Shown: positions 1 through 9,020 of the stretch, piece by piece
Layout: each line of letters opens with the position of its first letter
How positions within the stretch are numbered: the first letter of the stretch is position 1
Source: Sphingomonas sp. CFBP 8760
GTDB taxonomy: Bacteria; Pseudomonadota; Alphaproteobacteria; Sphingomonadales; Sphingomonadaceae
Direction of reading: 5' to 3'
DNA: 64,000 nucleotides
Assembly: GCF_014841615.1 (NCBI RefSeq)
Contig: NZ_JACYUG010000014.1
Span: forward strand, 1 to 64,000
Position numbers and translations under genes: made by a program
The notes under the pieces: model-generated
Seen by the model: the letters and a program-made list of their open reading frames with translations, nothing else
Database searches by the model: none
What the model was told of the DNA's origin: nothing

Positions 1-112
1 CGCCAGGCATTGAAGCCCGTGGCGATGGGACATGTGCACCAGAACCCATTCACATCTCCCTCCCCCGCATCACAACGGGGCAGGTACACGCCGGCACACA
101 CAAGCCGGCCAC

Positions 113-189
<77 letters not shown>

Positions 190-217
190 TATCCCCCCGA
201 TATACCACACACCACCG

Positions 218-247
218 CCTCGGCAGCTACACGCTCCGGGGTTTTTT
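218..247 (+). terminator. Rho-independent terminator after tRNA-fMet
   Basis: A CCTCGG arm at 218-223 pairs with CCGGGG at 236-241, extended by an inner AGC/GCT pairing, and is followed at once by six T residues (242-247). It lies 29 nt after the tRNA CCA end. Confidence 0.75.
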
Positions 248-480
248 GCGTTTGTGCTGAAATTCTCCCGGCAGGGCAACGGTATAGAACAGATCGTTGC
301 CTATGACCCAACCGTCGAGGATGACGCCGGCTCATGTGATCCACGGACCGCGGAGTAGCCGCCTGCACTTCGGCCGAAACCTGATTTCCACCCTCGGGGG
401 GATCGTGGCCGGACCGGGATCGTTACCGGTGGCAGCGCACCTTGTCTGGTCGCGCTACTGTCCCGAAAAGGCCGATACCC

Positions 481-1767
481 ATGAACGCTGCCGATGTCTT
501 CACGACGCTTGATATCGAACTGAAACCCGATCCCTCGCGCACCGTGATCCGGCCGTTCAGCTTCGGCTACCCCGCCGCCTTCGCCGATGGCCATCCGCCA
601 CGGCCCGAAGCGGTGGTCGATCGTATCCAGGCACTCGATGCCCCGATGCGGGCGCGGATGCGCGACCTGCTGCTGACCGCGATGAACGACCGGCACCGCA
701 ATGCCGAGCAGGTGCTGCTGCGCCGCTTCGAGGAAGTGCGCCCGGATATCGGTGAGGGGGATTTCGATCATGACGAACGCGTGCTGATCGGCGCCTATTT
801 CAGCCAGGAATATGCCTTCGAATCCGCTGCGCTGTTCAACCCCAGCGTCGTCACACTGACCGAATTGACCCCCTCGGTGCCGGGGGCGGTGCCTTTCCTC
901 CTGTCGCTGCGCGGAATTGGCGAGGGACATATCTCTTCGATCACGCTGCGCACCGGTGAATGGGGTCCCGGCGACCGGCTGGTGATCGATCCGCCGAGCC
1001 CCGAGGCGGTGCCCCCCCGGATCGAACGGCAGGACGACGGCTGGGTGCGACTGGTGTGCGACGACAGCGAGGATGCGTCCGAGACGATCATCTTCCCTAT
1101 CCTGCCCAGCCAGCGGCAGGGCGTGGAGGATCTCCGCCTCGTCAACTTTACCGATCATGACGGCGTGCGCAGCATCATCGGCACCTATACCGCCTATGAC
1201 GGCAAGGCCGCGCGGCAGGAGATGCTGCGCGGCATCGACCTGCGCACGGTCGAGATGCGGCCGCTGACCGGGGCGATGACCGGATACAAGGGCATGGCGC
1301 TGTTCCCCCGCCGGATCGGCGGGCAGTTCGTGATGCTGGGGCGGCAGGACAACGAGAACATCTGGCTCCTGCGCTCCGACGATCTCTACACCTGGGAAAC
1401 CGGTACGCCGATCATGGCGCCGAAATACCCGTGGGAGTTCGTGCAGATGGGCAATTGCGGCTCTCCGATCGAGATCGACGAGGGCTGGCTGGTGTTCACC
1501 CACGGCGTCGGCATGGTCCGGGGCTATTGCGTTGGCGCCTGCCTGCTCGACAAGGACGATCCGTCGAAGGTGCTGGCGCGCACCCCCTCGCCTCTGCTGT
1601 TCCCCAGCGCAGAGCAGCGTGGCGGCTATGTGCCCAACGTCACCTATAGCTGCGGCGGGATGCTGCACGACCGGCGCATCCTGCTGCCCTATGCGATCGG
1701 CGACGAGTTCAGCGCGTTCGCCGTCGGGTTGGTCGACGATTTGCTGTCGGTGATGGTGCCGGCCTGA
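481..1767 (+). CDS. GH130-like glycosidase / glycoside phosphorylase
   Basis: A cytoplasmic protein of about 428 residues with no signal peptide. It resembles the GH130 five-bladed propeller family, which contains beta-mannoside phosphorylases and beta-1,2-mannosidases. Supporting stretches are MLGRQDNENIW, the GNCGSPIEIDEGWLVFTHGV block and a late GGYVPNVTYSCG block. A TTG start at 442 is open, but the ATG at 481 gives the natural N-terminus. The gene follows the tRNA terminator and is separated from the GT-fusion operon by the transporter genes. Substrate is unknown; choosing mannoside phosphorolysis over hydrolysis would be a guess. Confidence 0.75.
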   Translation: MNAADVFTTLDIELKPDPSRTVIRPFSFGYPAAFADGHPPRPEAVVDRIQALDAPMRARMRDLLLTAMNDRHRNAEQVLLRRFEEVRPDIGEGDFDHDERVLIGAYFSQEYAFESAALFNPSVVTLTELTPSVPGAVPFLLSLRGIGEGHISSITLRTGEWGPGDRLVIDPPSPEAVPPRIERQDDGWVRLVCDDSEDASETIIFPILPSQRQGVEDLRLVNFTDHDGVRSIIGTYTAYDGKAARQEMLRGIDLRTVEMRPLTGAMTGYKGMALFPRRIGGQFVMLGRQDNENIWLLRSDDLYTWETGTPIMAPKYPWEFVQMGNCGSPIEIDEGWLVFTHGVGMVRGYCVGACLLDKDDPSKVLARTPSPLLFPSAEQRGGYVPNVTYSCGGMLHDRRILLPYAIGDEFSAFAVGLVDDLLSVMVPA

Positions 1768-1852
1768 ACGCAGAGCCGGTCATCGGCACCGGCTTGTGTA
1801 GCCAAATCCGTCGCGATGCGTTGCGGCAGGGTGATTCAGCGAAGGAGTTGAC

Positions 1853-2494
1853 GTGACGGCATCGCCTTCCACCCATCCCGGCCCTACGCTGCTGGCCGAT
1901 ATAGCGACGCTGGAGACGCCGTCGCAGGCTCCGCACATGCTGCGGCTTTCACCGGCGATGGTCGCGACGATGGCGGCGCAGTGGCGGGCCAGCTTTCCGG
2001 GCGGGCATCAGCACGAACAGGGCGGGACGATCGTCGCGGATCGCCACGGCGCCCTGTCGATCCAGAACATCGGCGGGCAGCGCGGCGTGCTGCACAGCAA
2101 CCATCACCTGTTCCTGCCCGACATCAAGCTACGCGATGCCGCCCATTACCGGGTCGTCGGGACGTTCCACACGCACCCCTATGACAAGGCGAACGGCGGG
2201 GCGACAGGGGTGCCGCAGAGCGGTGCCGATATGGGGGTGCTGATCCTGATGACCCCGTTCCTGCTGTCGATCGTTCAGTCGGGCAGCCAGCTGTTCGCCT
2301 TCGTCAAGACGCGGATGACCCCCAGCTATGTCGACAAATGGGAGCTGCACAAGAACAGCCAGGAGGAGGTGTGGATGTGGATGAAGGCGGGGCAAAGCTT
2401 CGAGGTTGGCAGCCGGAAGATGGCGGAGGGGCACGCGCTGCGGTTCGGTTTCGCCTATTATCGCGGATCGGGCAGCGTCCTCACCCGGTCCTGA
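1853..2494 (+). CDS. JAMM/MPN-like metalloprotease-fold protein
   Basis: A 213-residue protein with a GTG start preceded by a good GAAGGAG site. It carries a JAMM-like zinc signature: a candidate catalytic Glu at about 55 (HEQGG), H106-T-H108-P, then S123-x2-D126 (QSGAD). JAMM proteins are zinc isopeptidases or amidases acting on ubiquitin-like or peptide substrates. The gap between the HxH pair and SxxD is longer than the usual seven residues, so this is a divergent member, possibly near DUF4329-type peptidases. There is no signal peptide and no ubiquitin-like partner nearby. It may sit upstream of the permease gene in one transcript. Confidence 0.55.
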   Translation: MTASPSTHPGPTLLADIATLETPSQAPHMLRLSPAMVATMAAQWRASFPGGHQHEQGGTIVADRHGALSIQNIGGQRGVLHSNHHLFLPDIKLRDAAHYRVVGTFHTHPYDKANGGATGVPQSGADMGVLILMTPFLLSIVQSGSQLFAFVKTRMTPSYVDKWELHKNSQEEVWMWMKAGQSFEVGSRKMAEGHALRFGFAYYRGSGSVLTRS

Positions 2495-2588
2495 CCCCGA
2501 CGGCTGTCCCACCCCGTTCAGATTGAGTTGGGCCCGCCCGGCTATCGGCGCGTCCTCCGCCCGAAGTGCCGGCGGCTGGAGTATCCCG

Positions 2589-3839
2589 TTGAGCCTTGCC
2601 GTCGTCGCCACCTGGTCCGTCTGCGCCGCGGCGATCGGCGGTGTCGTCGCCCGGCCGTTCCGCTGGGCGGAGGCGGTGTGGGCGATCGCGGGGGCATCGG
2701 TCCTGTTGCTGGCCGGCCTGATCGCGCCGGGGGCGGCGTGGACGGCGGTGGGGCGCGGCCTCGACGTCTATCTGTTCCTGATCGGCATGATGCTGCTGAG
2801 CGAGACCGCGCGCGAGCATGGCCTGTTCGACTGGGTCGCGGCCACCGCGGCGATCCATGCGCGCGGATCGTCGCCCCGCCTGTTCCTGCTGATCTATGCG
2901 GCCGGCATCGTAACCACCACCTTCCTGTCCAACGATGCCACCGCCGTCGTGCTGACGCCCGCCGTCTATGCCGCGGCGCGCAAGGCCAGGGCGGAGCCGT
3001 TGCCGCTGCTGTTCGCCTGCGCGCTGATCGCCAATGCCGCCAGTTTCGTGCTGCCGATCTCCAACCCCGCCAATATCGTCCTCTATGGCGGCACGATGCC
3101 GCCCCTGGGGGAATGGCTGGGGTCGTTCGCCCTACCCTCGGTCGCGTCGATCGTGGTAACGTTCCTGGCGTTGCGCTGGATCGAACGACGCCGGATCGCG
3201 GGGACGTGCGCCACGGATATCGCGCGCACGTCCCTGTCCGCCGGCGGGCGGGCGGCGCTGGCCGGGATCGTCGGCACCGCCGGGCTGCTGCTGGCGGTGT
3301 CCGCATTCGACATCGCCCTCGGCCTGCCCACCGCGCTGGCCGGGATCGCGACGACGCTGGGCGTCTGCGCCCTGGTGCGAGGCTCGCCGCTGGTGCCGCT
3401 TCGGGCGGTATCGTGGAGCGTGCTGCCGCTCGTCGCCGGGCTGTTCGTGCTGGTCGAGGCGCTGACGCTGACCGGGGTGACCGGCCAGATCGCCGCGCTG
3501 CTGCGGGTGGTGTCGGCCGATCCGATGCACGGCGCGGCGATCGCGGGGGCGGTGCTGGCCTTCGGGTCGAACGCGATGAACAACCTGCCGGCGGGGCTGC
3601 TCGCCAGCATGGCGGTGGCCCAGGCGCAGCCGCCCCGGATCGTGACGGATGCGCTGCTGATCGGCGTCGATCTCGGTCCCAATCTGTCGATCACCGGATC
3701 GCTCGCCACCATCCTGTGGCTGCAGGCGATCCGGCGCGAGGGCGAGGATGTCGGCTTCCGGCAATTCCTGAAGGTCGGTGCGGTGACGATGGTGCCCGCG
3801 CTGATCGCCGCGCTGGGCACGCGGCTGATGCTGGGCTGA
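2589..3839 (+). CDS. ArsB/SLC13-like inner-membrane permease
   Basis: An integral membrane protein of about 416 residues with ten or more hydrophobic segments, of the ArsB/NhaD/CitM ion-transporter superfamily. Typical features are the TTFLSNDATAVVLTP and FGSNAMNNLPAGLL re-entrant motifs and GPNLSITGSLATILW. Family members export arsenite or exchange dicarboxylates or Na+/H+. No arsR or arsC lies nearby, so arsenic is not implied. The TTG at 2589 is preferred because it has a GGCTGGAG-type site just before it and starts directly ahead of the first membrane segment; an upstream frame extends to 2406 but overlaps the previous gene. Confidence 0.75.
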   Translation: MSLAVVATWSVCAAAIGGVVARPFRWAEAVWAIAGASVLLLAGLIAPGAAWTAVGRGLDVYLFLIGMMLLSETAREHGLFDWVAATAAIHARGSSPRLFLLIYAAGIVTTTFLSNDATAVVLTPAVYAAARKARAEPLPLLFACALIANAASFVLPISNPANIVLYGGTMPPLGEWLGSFALPSVASIVVTFLALRWIERRRIAGTCATDIARTSLSAGGRAALAGIVGTAGLLLAVSAFDIALGLPTALAGIATTLGVCALVRGSPLVPLRAVSWSVLPLVAGLFVLVEALTLTGVTGQIAALLRVVSADPMHGAAIAGAVLAFGSNAMNNLPAGLLASMAVAQAQPPRIVTDALLIGVDLGPNLSITGSLATILWLQAIRREGEDVGFRQFLKVGAVTMVPALIAALGTRLMLG

Positions 3840-3845
3840 AGGGAA

Positions 3846-5114
3846 ATGACGATGACGATGGCGACGCACCCGGACGGGCGCGACGGAGCGGATAGACGGG
3901 TGCCGACCCGCACGCTCGATGTGCTCAACTTCTTCCTGGCGGACGTGCGCGACGGGCTCGGCCCCTATCTCGCCATCTATCTGATCGCGGTGCGCGGGCC
4001 GGCCCATGGCTGGAACGAGGCGACGGTCGGCGTCGTGCTGACCATCGCGGGGATCGTCGGCCTGTTGTCGCAGACCCCGGCGGGGGTGCTGATCGACCGG
4101 GCGCGCAACAAGCCGCGGATCATCATGATCGCTGCGCTGCTGGTGACGCTCAGCAGCGTGTCGTTGCCGGTCGTGTCCGGCTACACGATGGTCGCGATCA
4201 CCCAGTCGGTCGCGGCCGCGGCCGGCGCGGTCTTCGCGCCCGCCATCTCGGCGGTCACGCTCGGGCTGGTCGGGCCGAAACTGTTCGCGCGCCGGGTAGG
4301 CCGGAACGAGGCGTTCAACCATGCCGGCAACGCGGTGTCGGCCGGGCTGGCGGGGGTGCTGGCCTGGTCGTTCGGCCCGGTGGTGGTGTTCTGGCTGATG
4401 GCCGCGCTGACCGTGGCGAGCATCGCGGTCGCGATGCGGATCAGGAACGGCGACATCGACAATGCCGTCGCCCGTGGCCTCGACTGCGAGCCCGACGGGG
4501 ACGGTGGCGAGGATTGCGCGCAGCCGGGCGCATGGCGCTGCCTGATCGAGAACCGGCCGCTGATGATCTTCGCGGGCATCGCCTTCACCTTCCACCTCGC
4601 CAATGCGGCGATGCTCACCTCGGTCGGGCAGTTGCTGGCGAAGACGGTGGGCAAGGATCAGGCCACCTCGCTGACCGCGGCGTGCATCGTCGCGGCGCAA
4701 CTGGTGATGGTGCCGGTGGCGATTGTCGTCGGGCGCAACACCGAACGCTGGGGGACCAAGCCGATCTTCCTCGTCGCGTTCGGCTTCCTCGCCGTGCGCG
4801 GGGCGCTCTACACCGTATCGAACGATCCGTGGTGGCTGGTGGGGGTGCAGGCGCTGGACGGGATCGGCGCGGGCATCTTCGGCGCGCTGTTTCCCGTCGT
4901 CATCGCCGACCTGACCAGGGGATCGGGCCGGTTCAACGTCAGCCAGGGCGCGGTCGCGACCGCACAGGGGCTGGGCGCGGCCCTGTCGGCGACGCTGGCC
5001 GGATCGATCATCGTCTGGGCGGGCTACAGCGCCGGCTTCCTGACGCTCGCCGTGATCGCCGCGACCGGCTTCGTCCTCTATCTGGTCGCGATGCCGGAGA
5101 CGAAGCGGAGGTGA
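3846..5114 (+). CDS. MFS transporter
   Basis: A 422-residue major facilitator protein with about twelve hydrophobic segments. The conserved loop 2-3 motif appears as QTPAGVLIDRARNKP. A charged, Asp/Gly-rich insert near residues 215-228 is the central cytoplasmic loop. It starts 6 nt after the ArsB-like gene and is probably co-transcribed with it. Substrate is not predictable from the sequence. Confidence 0.85.
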   Translation: MTMTMATHPDGRDGADRRVPTRTLDVLNFFLADVRDGLGPYLAIYLIAVRGPAHGWNEATVGVVLTIAGIVGLLSQTPAGVLIDRARNKPRIIMIAALLVTLSSVSLPVVSGYTMVAITQSVAAAAGAVFAPAISAVTLGLVGPKLFARRVGRNEAFNHAGNAVSAGLAGVLAWSFGPVVVFWLMAALTVASIAVAMRIRNGDIDNAVARGLDCEPDGDGGEDCAQPGAWRCLIENRPLMIFAGIAFTFHLANAAMLTSVGQLLAKTVGKDQATSLTAACIVAAQLVMVPVAIVVGRNTERWGTKPIFLVAFGFLAVRGALYTVSNDPWWLVGVQALDGIGAGIFGALFPVVIADLTRGSGRFNVSQGAVATAQGLGAALSATLAGSIIVWAGYSAGFLTLAVIAATGFVLYLVAMPETKRR

Positions 5115-5129
5115 CTGCCCGACAGCCGC

Positions 5130-5393
5130 TCACCAAGGCTCGCCGCGGTCGCGGCCGGGTGGCAGGATCAGCCGGTCATCGCGCAGCCGCTGCCGACATT
5201 CCCCTGCGAACGCGGTCGCCGCGGCGATGTCGGTGACGAAGCATCGATGCTCATCGGACGTCAGGCGGTAATATTCCTCGTAATCGACCAGCCCGTTCCC
5301 GACCGGGATCGACAGATAGGGATCACCCGTTTGGCGATCGGTGCCGATCGAGAAACGTCGTTCGTGCGATACCTGTTTATCCTGAAATCTCAT
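5130..5393 (-). CDS. small hypothetical protein
   Basis: An 87-residue soluble protein. The ATG at 5393 follows the stop of the next gene upstream (5398-5400) by only 4 nt, so the two form a pair. It contains a compact IPVGNGLVDYEEYYRLT stretch and no recognisable catalytic motif. I do not recognise a family. Confidence 0.6.
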   Translation of the reverse strand: MRFQDKQVSHERRFSIGTDRQTGDPYLSIPVGNGLVDYEEYYRLTSDEHRCFVTDIAAATAFAGECRQRLRDDRLILPPGRDRGEPW

Positions 5394-5397
5394 GGGT

Positions 5398-5634
5398 CTA
5401 CCGGACCTCGAAACCAATCTGTTCCAGACCCGATCGGGGATCGCGCACCAGCTCCACGCGTATGGCGTGATCCGCGAACCGGACGGCCCCGAACATCGCC
5501 TTCATCAGACGGTCGTGCCCGGCACGACGTTCGTGTTCCGCATGCTCGTAATCCTCCCATTTGTCGCCTGGCCTGCACATCCAGAAACAGCCGCTATGCA
5601 CCTTGCCGTCGAAAAACGTGACGGATGCATTCAC
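5398..5634 (-). CDS. small hypothetical protein
   Basis: A 78-residue protein, rich in His, Trp and acidic residues in the middle (CRPGDKWEDYEHAEHERR), ending in a strand-like IRVELVRDPRSG segment. It is the first gene of a two-gene minus-strand unit with 5130-5393. No family recognised. Confidence 0.5.
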   Translation of the reverse strand: MNASVTFFDGKVHSGCFWMCRPGDKWEDYEHAEHERRAGHDRLMKAMFGAVRFADHAIRVELVRDPRSGLEQIGFEVR

Positions 5635-5805
5635 AAGGCGATCATCGACCCGGATGAAGCTTCACGCGCGATTGTCCGGCATGGGTTCGATCCTGACCGA
5701 CAGTGATCCTGTCAGCTGTGCAGCCGTCACGCCGGGGCCGATGGCAATCCCGTCGAGAAGAAAGCATGACCGCGCGTGATCGAACGCGAGCATCGGGTTA
5801 TCCCC

Positions 5806-6097
5806 TTACACCGGCGTACGCATCAGGGCGTGACGAACGATCCTGCAGCCGGCGGGATGGGTCGAGAGTATATGGGCAGGCGACTGACCGTCCAGCACAT
5901 CGATTGGCCGATTGAGCCAGCCCGCCATCCCGACCGAACATGCCGATCAGGGTTTCAGCCAGCCCGGGATCGTCCGGAAGCAGGGACCGGGCCGCACCCT
6001 GCGGGCCGTTCACGGCATCGGCGCTGAAGACGGCAGCGAAGTGCGCCCATGCCGGGTCCCCCGGATATTTGCGGCGCAATGTCTCGATCGACGACAT
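5806..6097 (-). pseudogene. frameshifted MbcA/ParS (DUF2384)-like antitoxin
   Basis: The ATG at 6097 opens a frame reading MSSIETLRRKYPGDPAWAHF through LAETLIGMFGR. At about 5931-5946 the coding signal jumps by one base to a second frame reading MAGWLNRPIDVLDGQSP and ending TPV with TAA at 5806-5808. The tail matches the toxin-binding domain of MbcA/ParS/Xre antitoxins (Trp-Leu-x-x-Pro, then Leu-Asp-Gly-x-x-Pro, then a closing helix). No RES or MbcT-type toxin is adjacent. It may be a degraded orphan antitoxin, or the indel may be an assembly error. The first frame alone stays open to 5798 but loses protein-like character after the shift. Confidence 0.5.
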
Positions 6098-6137
6098 CGG
6101 CATTCGGATACTCCTGACCTGGAAGCGGAGTGGCGGA

Positions 6138-6575
6138 TCATCCGTTCCCGTCATCGATCGCTTCCAGCCGGTCGAGGGCGCGACGATATTTCGCCCCCCG
6201 TTCACGGTCAGATGCGGTGATCCGGGTAAGGCGCGCAAGATCAAGATTGTCCTCGATATCGGCGCGTTTGACGTCGCGGGCGATCGGATTGCGGGCACAG
6301 CGCTCGATGAAGGCGTCGTAATCCTCGTCGTCGCGCCGGCTGAGCGCGACCACCGCCTGCGCCACGTCATCGCCGAACCGGGCCGCGATGACCGCCGGAT
6401 TGATCCCGCTATCTTCAACCACGTCATGCAGCACCGCAGCCATGCGCCGCTCGTCCCCCGATACCCCCAGCATGACGCGCAGCGGGTGAAGGATATAGGG
6501 GGCTCCGCCCTTGTCGAACTGCCCGCGATGCGCGGTGCAGGCGAGGATGATCGCGTCTTCCAGAGTGTCGGTCAT
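6138..6575 (-). CDS. HD-domain small alarmone hydrolase-like protein
   Basis: A 145-residue single-domain HD phosphohydrolase resembling the hydrolase half of RelA/SpoT and stand-alone MESH1-type enzymes that split (p)ppGpp. Visible motifs are AHRGQFDKGGAPYILHP (His30), the HD pair H50-D51 with E54-D55 in HDVVEDS, and DVKRADIEDN (101-110) for the last metal ligand. No synthetase domain is present. It lies 40 nt upstream of the frameshifted antitoxin-like gene on the same strand. Activity on ppGpp rather than another nucleotide is inferred. Confidence 0.7.
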   Translation of the reverse strand: MTDTLEDAIILACTAHRGQFDKGGAPYILHPLRVMLGVSGDERRMAAVLHDVVEDSGINPAVIAARFGDDVAQAVVALSRRDDEDYDAFIERCARNPIARDVKRADIEDNLDLARLTRITASDRERGAKYRRALDRLEAIDDGNG

Positions 6576-6710
6576 GACTGCCTACCCCTGTCGTTGAACA
6601 CCATCTTTCCTACGGCCGGTGCGGCGATCGGCCATCCGGCCTTCGGGCGTTTCTCCGGAAACGCCGGTATAGCGTGCCCGTGCCATGCCGCCAGCGCAAC
6701 GCGGTCATGG

Positions 6711-8939
6711 TCATGCAGACCCGGTGATCGCCGCCAGCGCCGCGGCAAAGGCGGGGTCGGGGCGGCGGGTGCCGTCCGGGGCGGTGTGGAGCAGGCCGTT
6801 GGGACATGGCCGCTCGTCGTCCCAGCCGGGATGGTCGAGGATCGGATAGAGGCAGACGCCCGCCACCGGCACGCCCAGTGCCCGCGCCCGGTCGACCTCG
6901 CCGGCGATATGCGCCAGCCAGACCGGGCGTTCGTCGCCCTCGATTCCCGTTTCCGCCACGAAGATCGGGCGGCCATAGCGGGCATAGGTGTCGGCGAGGA
7001 TGCGGTGGAACGGTCTGGCGAGCGGATGGTGGCGGTCGATCGGCGGGCCGCCATGGATCCACTGGTTGTTGTGATAGTAATTGACGCCGACGATATCGAG
7101 CAGGTCGGGCCGTCCGCCGATCTGCGGCCAGATGCGGCCTGAAATCAGGTCCCACCCCTGGAACTGCGCCTGCCGGTGCCCCTCTGCATGGGGGGCGTCC
7201 CATGGTCGGTGCGGATCGGTGATGACGTTGATGACCGGATCGACATGGACGAAGCGTGCGGCCGGATCGATGCGGCGAATGGCGTCCATCGCGACGATCG
7301 CGGCGCGGGCCAGCTGCACCTTCAGCTCGTAGCCGCGGCCGCGCGCGAAGGGGTTGAGGTAGGCGGCGTCGCCCCCGCCCCATGACAGGAACGAGATCTC
7401 GTTGACCGGACAATAGAAGCGCGTGCCCGTCGTCCGCGCGGCGATCACCTGTGCGGCTGCGGTGGCGAAGGCGGCGAAGCGGGTGACGAAGGCGGGGCTC
7501 CACACATCGACATCGTCGGGCCAGCCATAATGAAGCAGGTCCCAGATCACCTCCGTCCCGCTGGCGGCTGCGCCGGCGAGCTGATGGTCGAGGCTGGACC
7601 AGTCATAGACGCCGGGGGTCGGCTCGATCAGGTGCCAGCGCAGGCCGTCGCGGACGGTGCGGATGCCGTGCGGGTGGAGCGTACGGTAATCATGCTCCGC
7701 TTGTACGTCGTGGCGGGTGGCGGCGATCACGTCGACCCGCCGGCGATCATGGGCGCGGCGATGCGTAGAGCATTCGAACCCGCCCTGCCAGAAGCTGCGG
7801 AACAGCGGCTCGGGCGCAGGCGGCACCGGGCGGCGGACCGCATCGAACAGGCGCTGCCACTGCGGCACCACCACCTCGACCGCATAGTCGCGGGCGACCT
7901 TCGCGTGGAGCGCCGTGCCCAACTGGCGGCGCAGGGGCGCATCGTCGATCAGGCGCAGCATCGCCGCGGCGACGGCCGGCGGGTCCTCATGCGGCACGAA
8001 CAGGCCGCTGGTGCCGTCCTCGATCTGCTGGAGCGCGCCATTGTCGGGGGTGGCGATCACCGGCAGCGAGGCCGCGCCCGCCTCGGCGATGACGTGGGGC
8101 ATCCCCTCCCCGCGCGACAGCCAGACGAAGATGTCGAGCGCCGCGAGCAGCGCCGGGAGGTCGCTGCGGTCGCCGAGGAAGGTCAGCGCGCCGGCCAGCC
8201 CCGCCGCCTGCGCCTGTTTGCGCAAGCGGTCGGCATAATCGGGCATGAAGGCATCCGCCCCGCCGATGACGAGGAAGCGCGCATCGGGGCGGACGGCATG
8301 GACGAGCGCGGCTGCGGCGATGAAGTCCTCGACCCGCTTCTTGGCATCCAGCCGGCCGACCCAGCCGATCAGCGGCACGGTATCGCCGATGCCCAGTGCC
8401 CTCCGCATCGTCGACCTGTCGACAGGTCGATAGGCCGACATGTCCACCATCGAGGGGATTTCGATCGCATCCCCCTCCCGCCCCGGCATTCGCGACGCCG
8501 CGGCATCGCGGATCGACGCGCAGACGCCGACATAGCGGCTGGTGAAATGCTTGGGGCCGGCCAGTGCCTCCGATACCAGCCCGCCATGCTCGATCAGGGG
8601 CGGGCGCAGGTGCAGGCGTTCGAGCGCTGGGTAGATATCGGCGACGTTCTGGCACGACACCACCGCGTCATAGCCGGGGACGATACTGGCGAGGTACGCG
8701 ACCGTTTCGTCGAACGACAGGTGATAGGGGGTGGTGTCGACCCGCGCCCCGATCGCGGTCAGCTGCGCGTGCGTCTGGTCGGGCATCCCCGGTTTATGGA
8801 AGCAGGCGACGACGTCGATCGTGTGACGCGCGGGGTCGAGCGATTGCGCGAGCAGCCGCACCTCGGTCTCCTCGCCGCCCACGACCAGCCAGGCGAAGAC
8901 GAACAGGATGCGCATCGGGGGGGCGGTATCAGGGATCAA
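6711..8939 (-). CDS. bifunctional GT4 glycosyltransferase - clan A glycosidase fusion
   Basis: A 742-residue, two-domain protein. Residues about 9-370 form a GT-B GT4 glycosyltransferase (GWVGRLDAKKRVED; donor-site SRGEGMPHVIAEAGAASLPV). Residues about 380-742 form a TIM-barrel glycosidase introduced by FWQGGFECSTHRR, with a candidate acid/base in CPVNE (Glu514) and nucleophile in VAETG (Glu663), as in GH1-like clan A enzymes. Each is usually a stand-alone protein. The TTG at 8939 has an AGGAAA site 8 nt before it; an ATG at 8915 (MRILFVF) is the alternative. A 20-bp perfect palindrome (8411-8430) lies inside the coding sequence. Confidence 0.85.
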   Translation of the reverse strand: MIPDTAPPMRILFVFAWLVVGGEETEVRLLAQSLDPARHTIDVVACFHKPGMPDQTHAQLTAIGARVDTTPYHLSFDETVAYLASIVPGYDAVVSCQNVADIYPALERLHLRPPLIEHGGLVSEALAGPKHFTSRYVGVCASIRDAAASRMPGREGDAIEIPSMVDMSAYRPVDRSTMRRALGIGDTVPLIGWVGRLDAKKRVEDFIAAAALVHAVRPDARFLVIGGADAFMPDYADRLRKQAQAAGLAGALTFLGDRSDLPALLAALDIFVWLSRGEGMPHVIAEAGAASLPVIATPDNGALQQIEDGTSGLFVPHEDPPAVAAAMLRLIDDAPLRRQLGTALHAKVARDYAVEVVVPQWQRLFDAVRRPVPPAPEPLFRSFWQGGFECSTHRRAHDRRRVDVIAATRHDVQAEHDYRTLHPHGIRTVRDGLRWHLIEPTPGVYDWSSLDHQLAGAAASGTEVIWDLLHYGWPDDVDVWSPAFVTRFAAFATAAAQVIAARTTGTRFYCPVNEISFLSWGGGDAAYLNPFARGRGYELKVQLARAAIVAMDAIRRIDPAARFVHVDPVINVITDPHRPWDAPHAEGHRQAQFQGWDLISGRIWPQIGGRPDLLDIVGVNYYHNNQWIHGGPPIDRHHPLARPFHRILADTYARYGRPIFVAETGIEGDERPVWLAHIAGEVDRARALGVPVAGVCLYPILDHPGWDDERPCPNGLLHTAPDGTRRPDPAFAAALAAITGSA
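8411..8445. promoter_or_regulatory. palindromic candidate partition/operator site inside a CDS
   Basis: A perfect 20-bp palindrome (8411-8430) centred on CTGTCGACAG, followed 6 nt later by GACATGTC-like sequence (8437-8444). It is the same motif class as the sites at the parA start and upstream of the RHH gene. It falls within the glycosyltransferase half of the fusion gene, so it is constrained by coding as well. Confidence 0.4.
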
Positions 8940-9020
8940 TCGACGTTTCCTGCCAGCCTGTCGTGGTAGCCCCGGCCTTGAGCGGGGCCTTCGCGAAAAT
9001 ACGCTTCCATCCTGCCAGAG

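Noticed and set aside
301..1668. A 455-codon minus-strand frame opposite the GH130-like gene
   Set aside because: It is a high-GC antisense shadow rich in Arg/His/Asp with no domain; the plus-strand gene has clear family motifs.
2589..3839. Arsenic-resistance assignment for the ArsB-like permease
   Set aside because: No arsR, arsC, arsA or other arsenic gene is nearby and the superfamily is broad.
2528..3895. A 455-codon plus-strand frame over the ArsB-like gene
   Set aside because: It is the Arg/Gly-rich alternative frame of a membrane protein gene; no hydrophobic segments or motifs.
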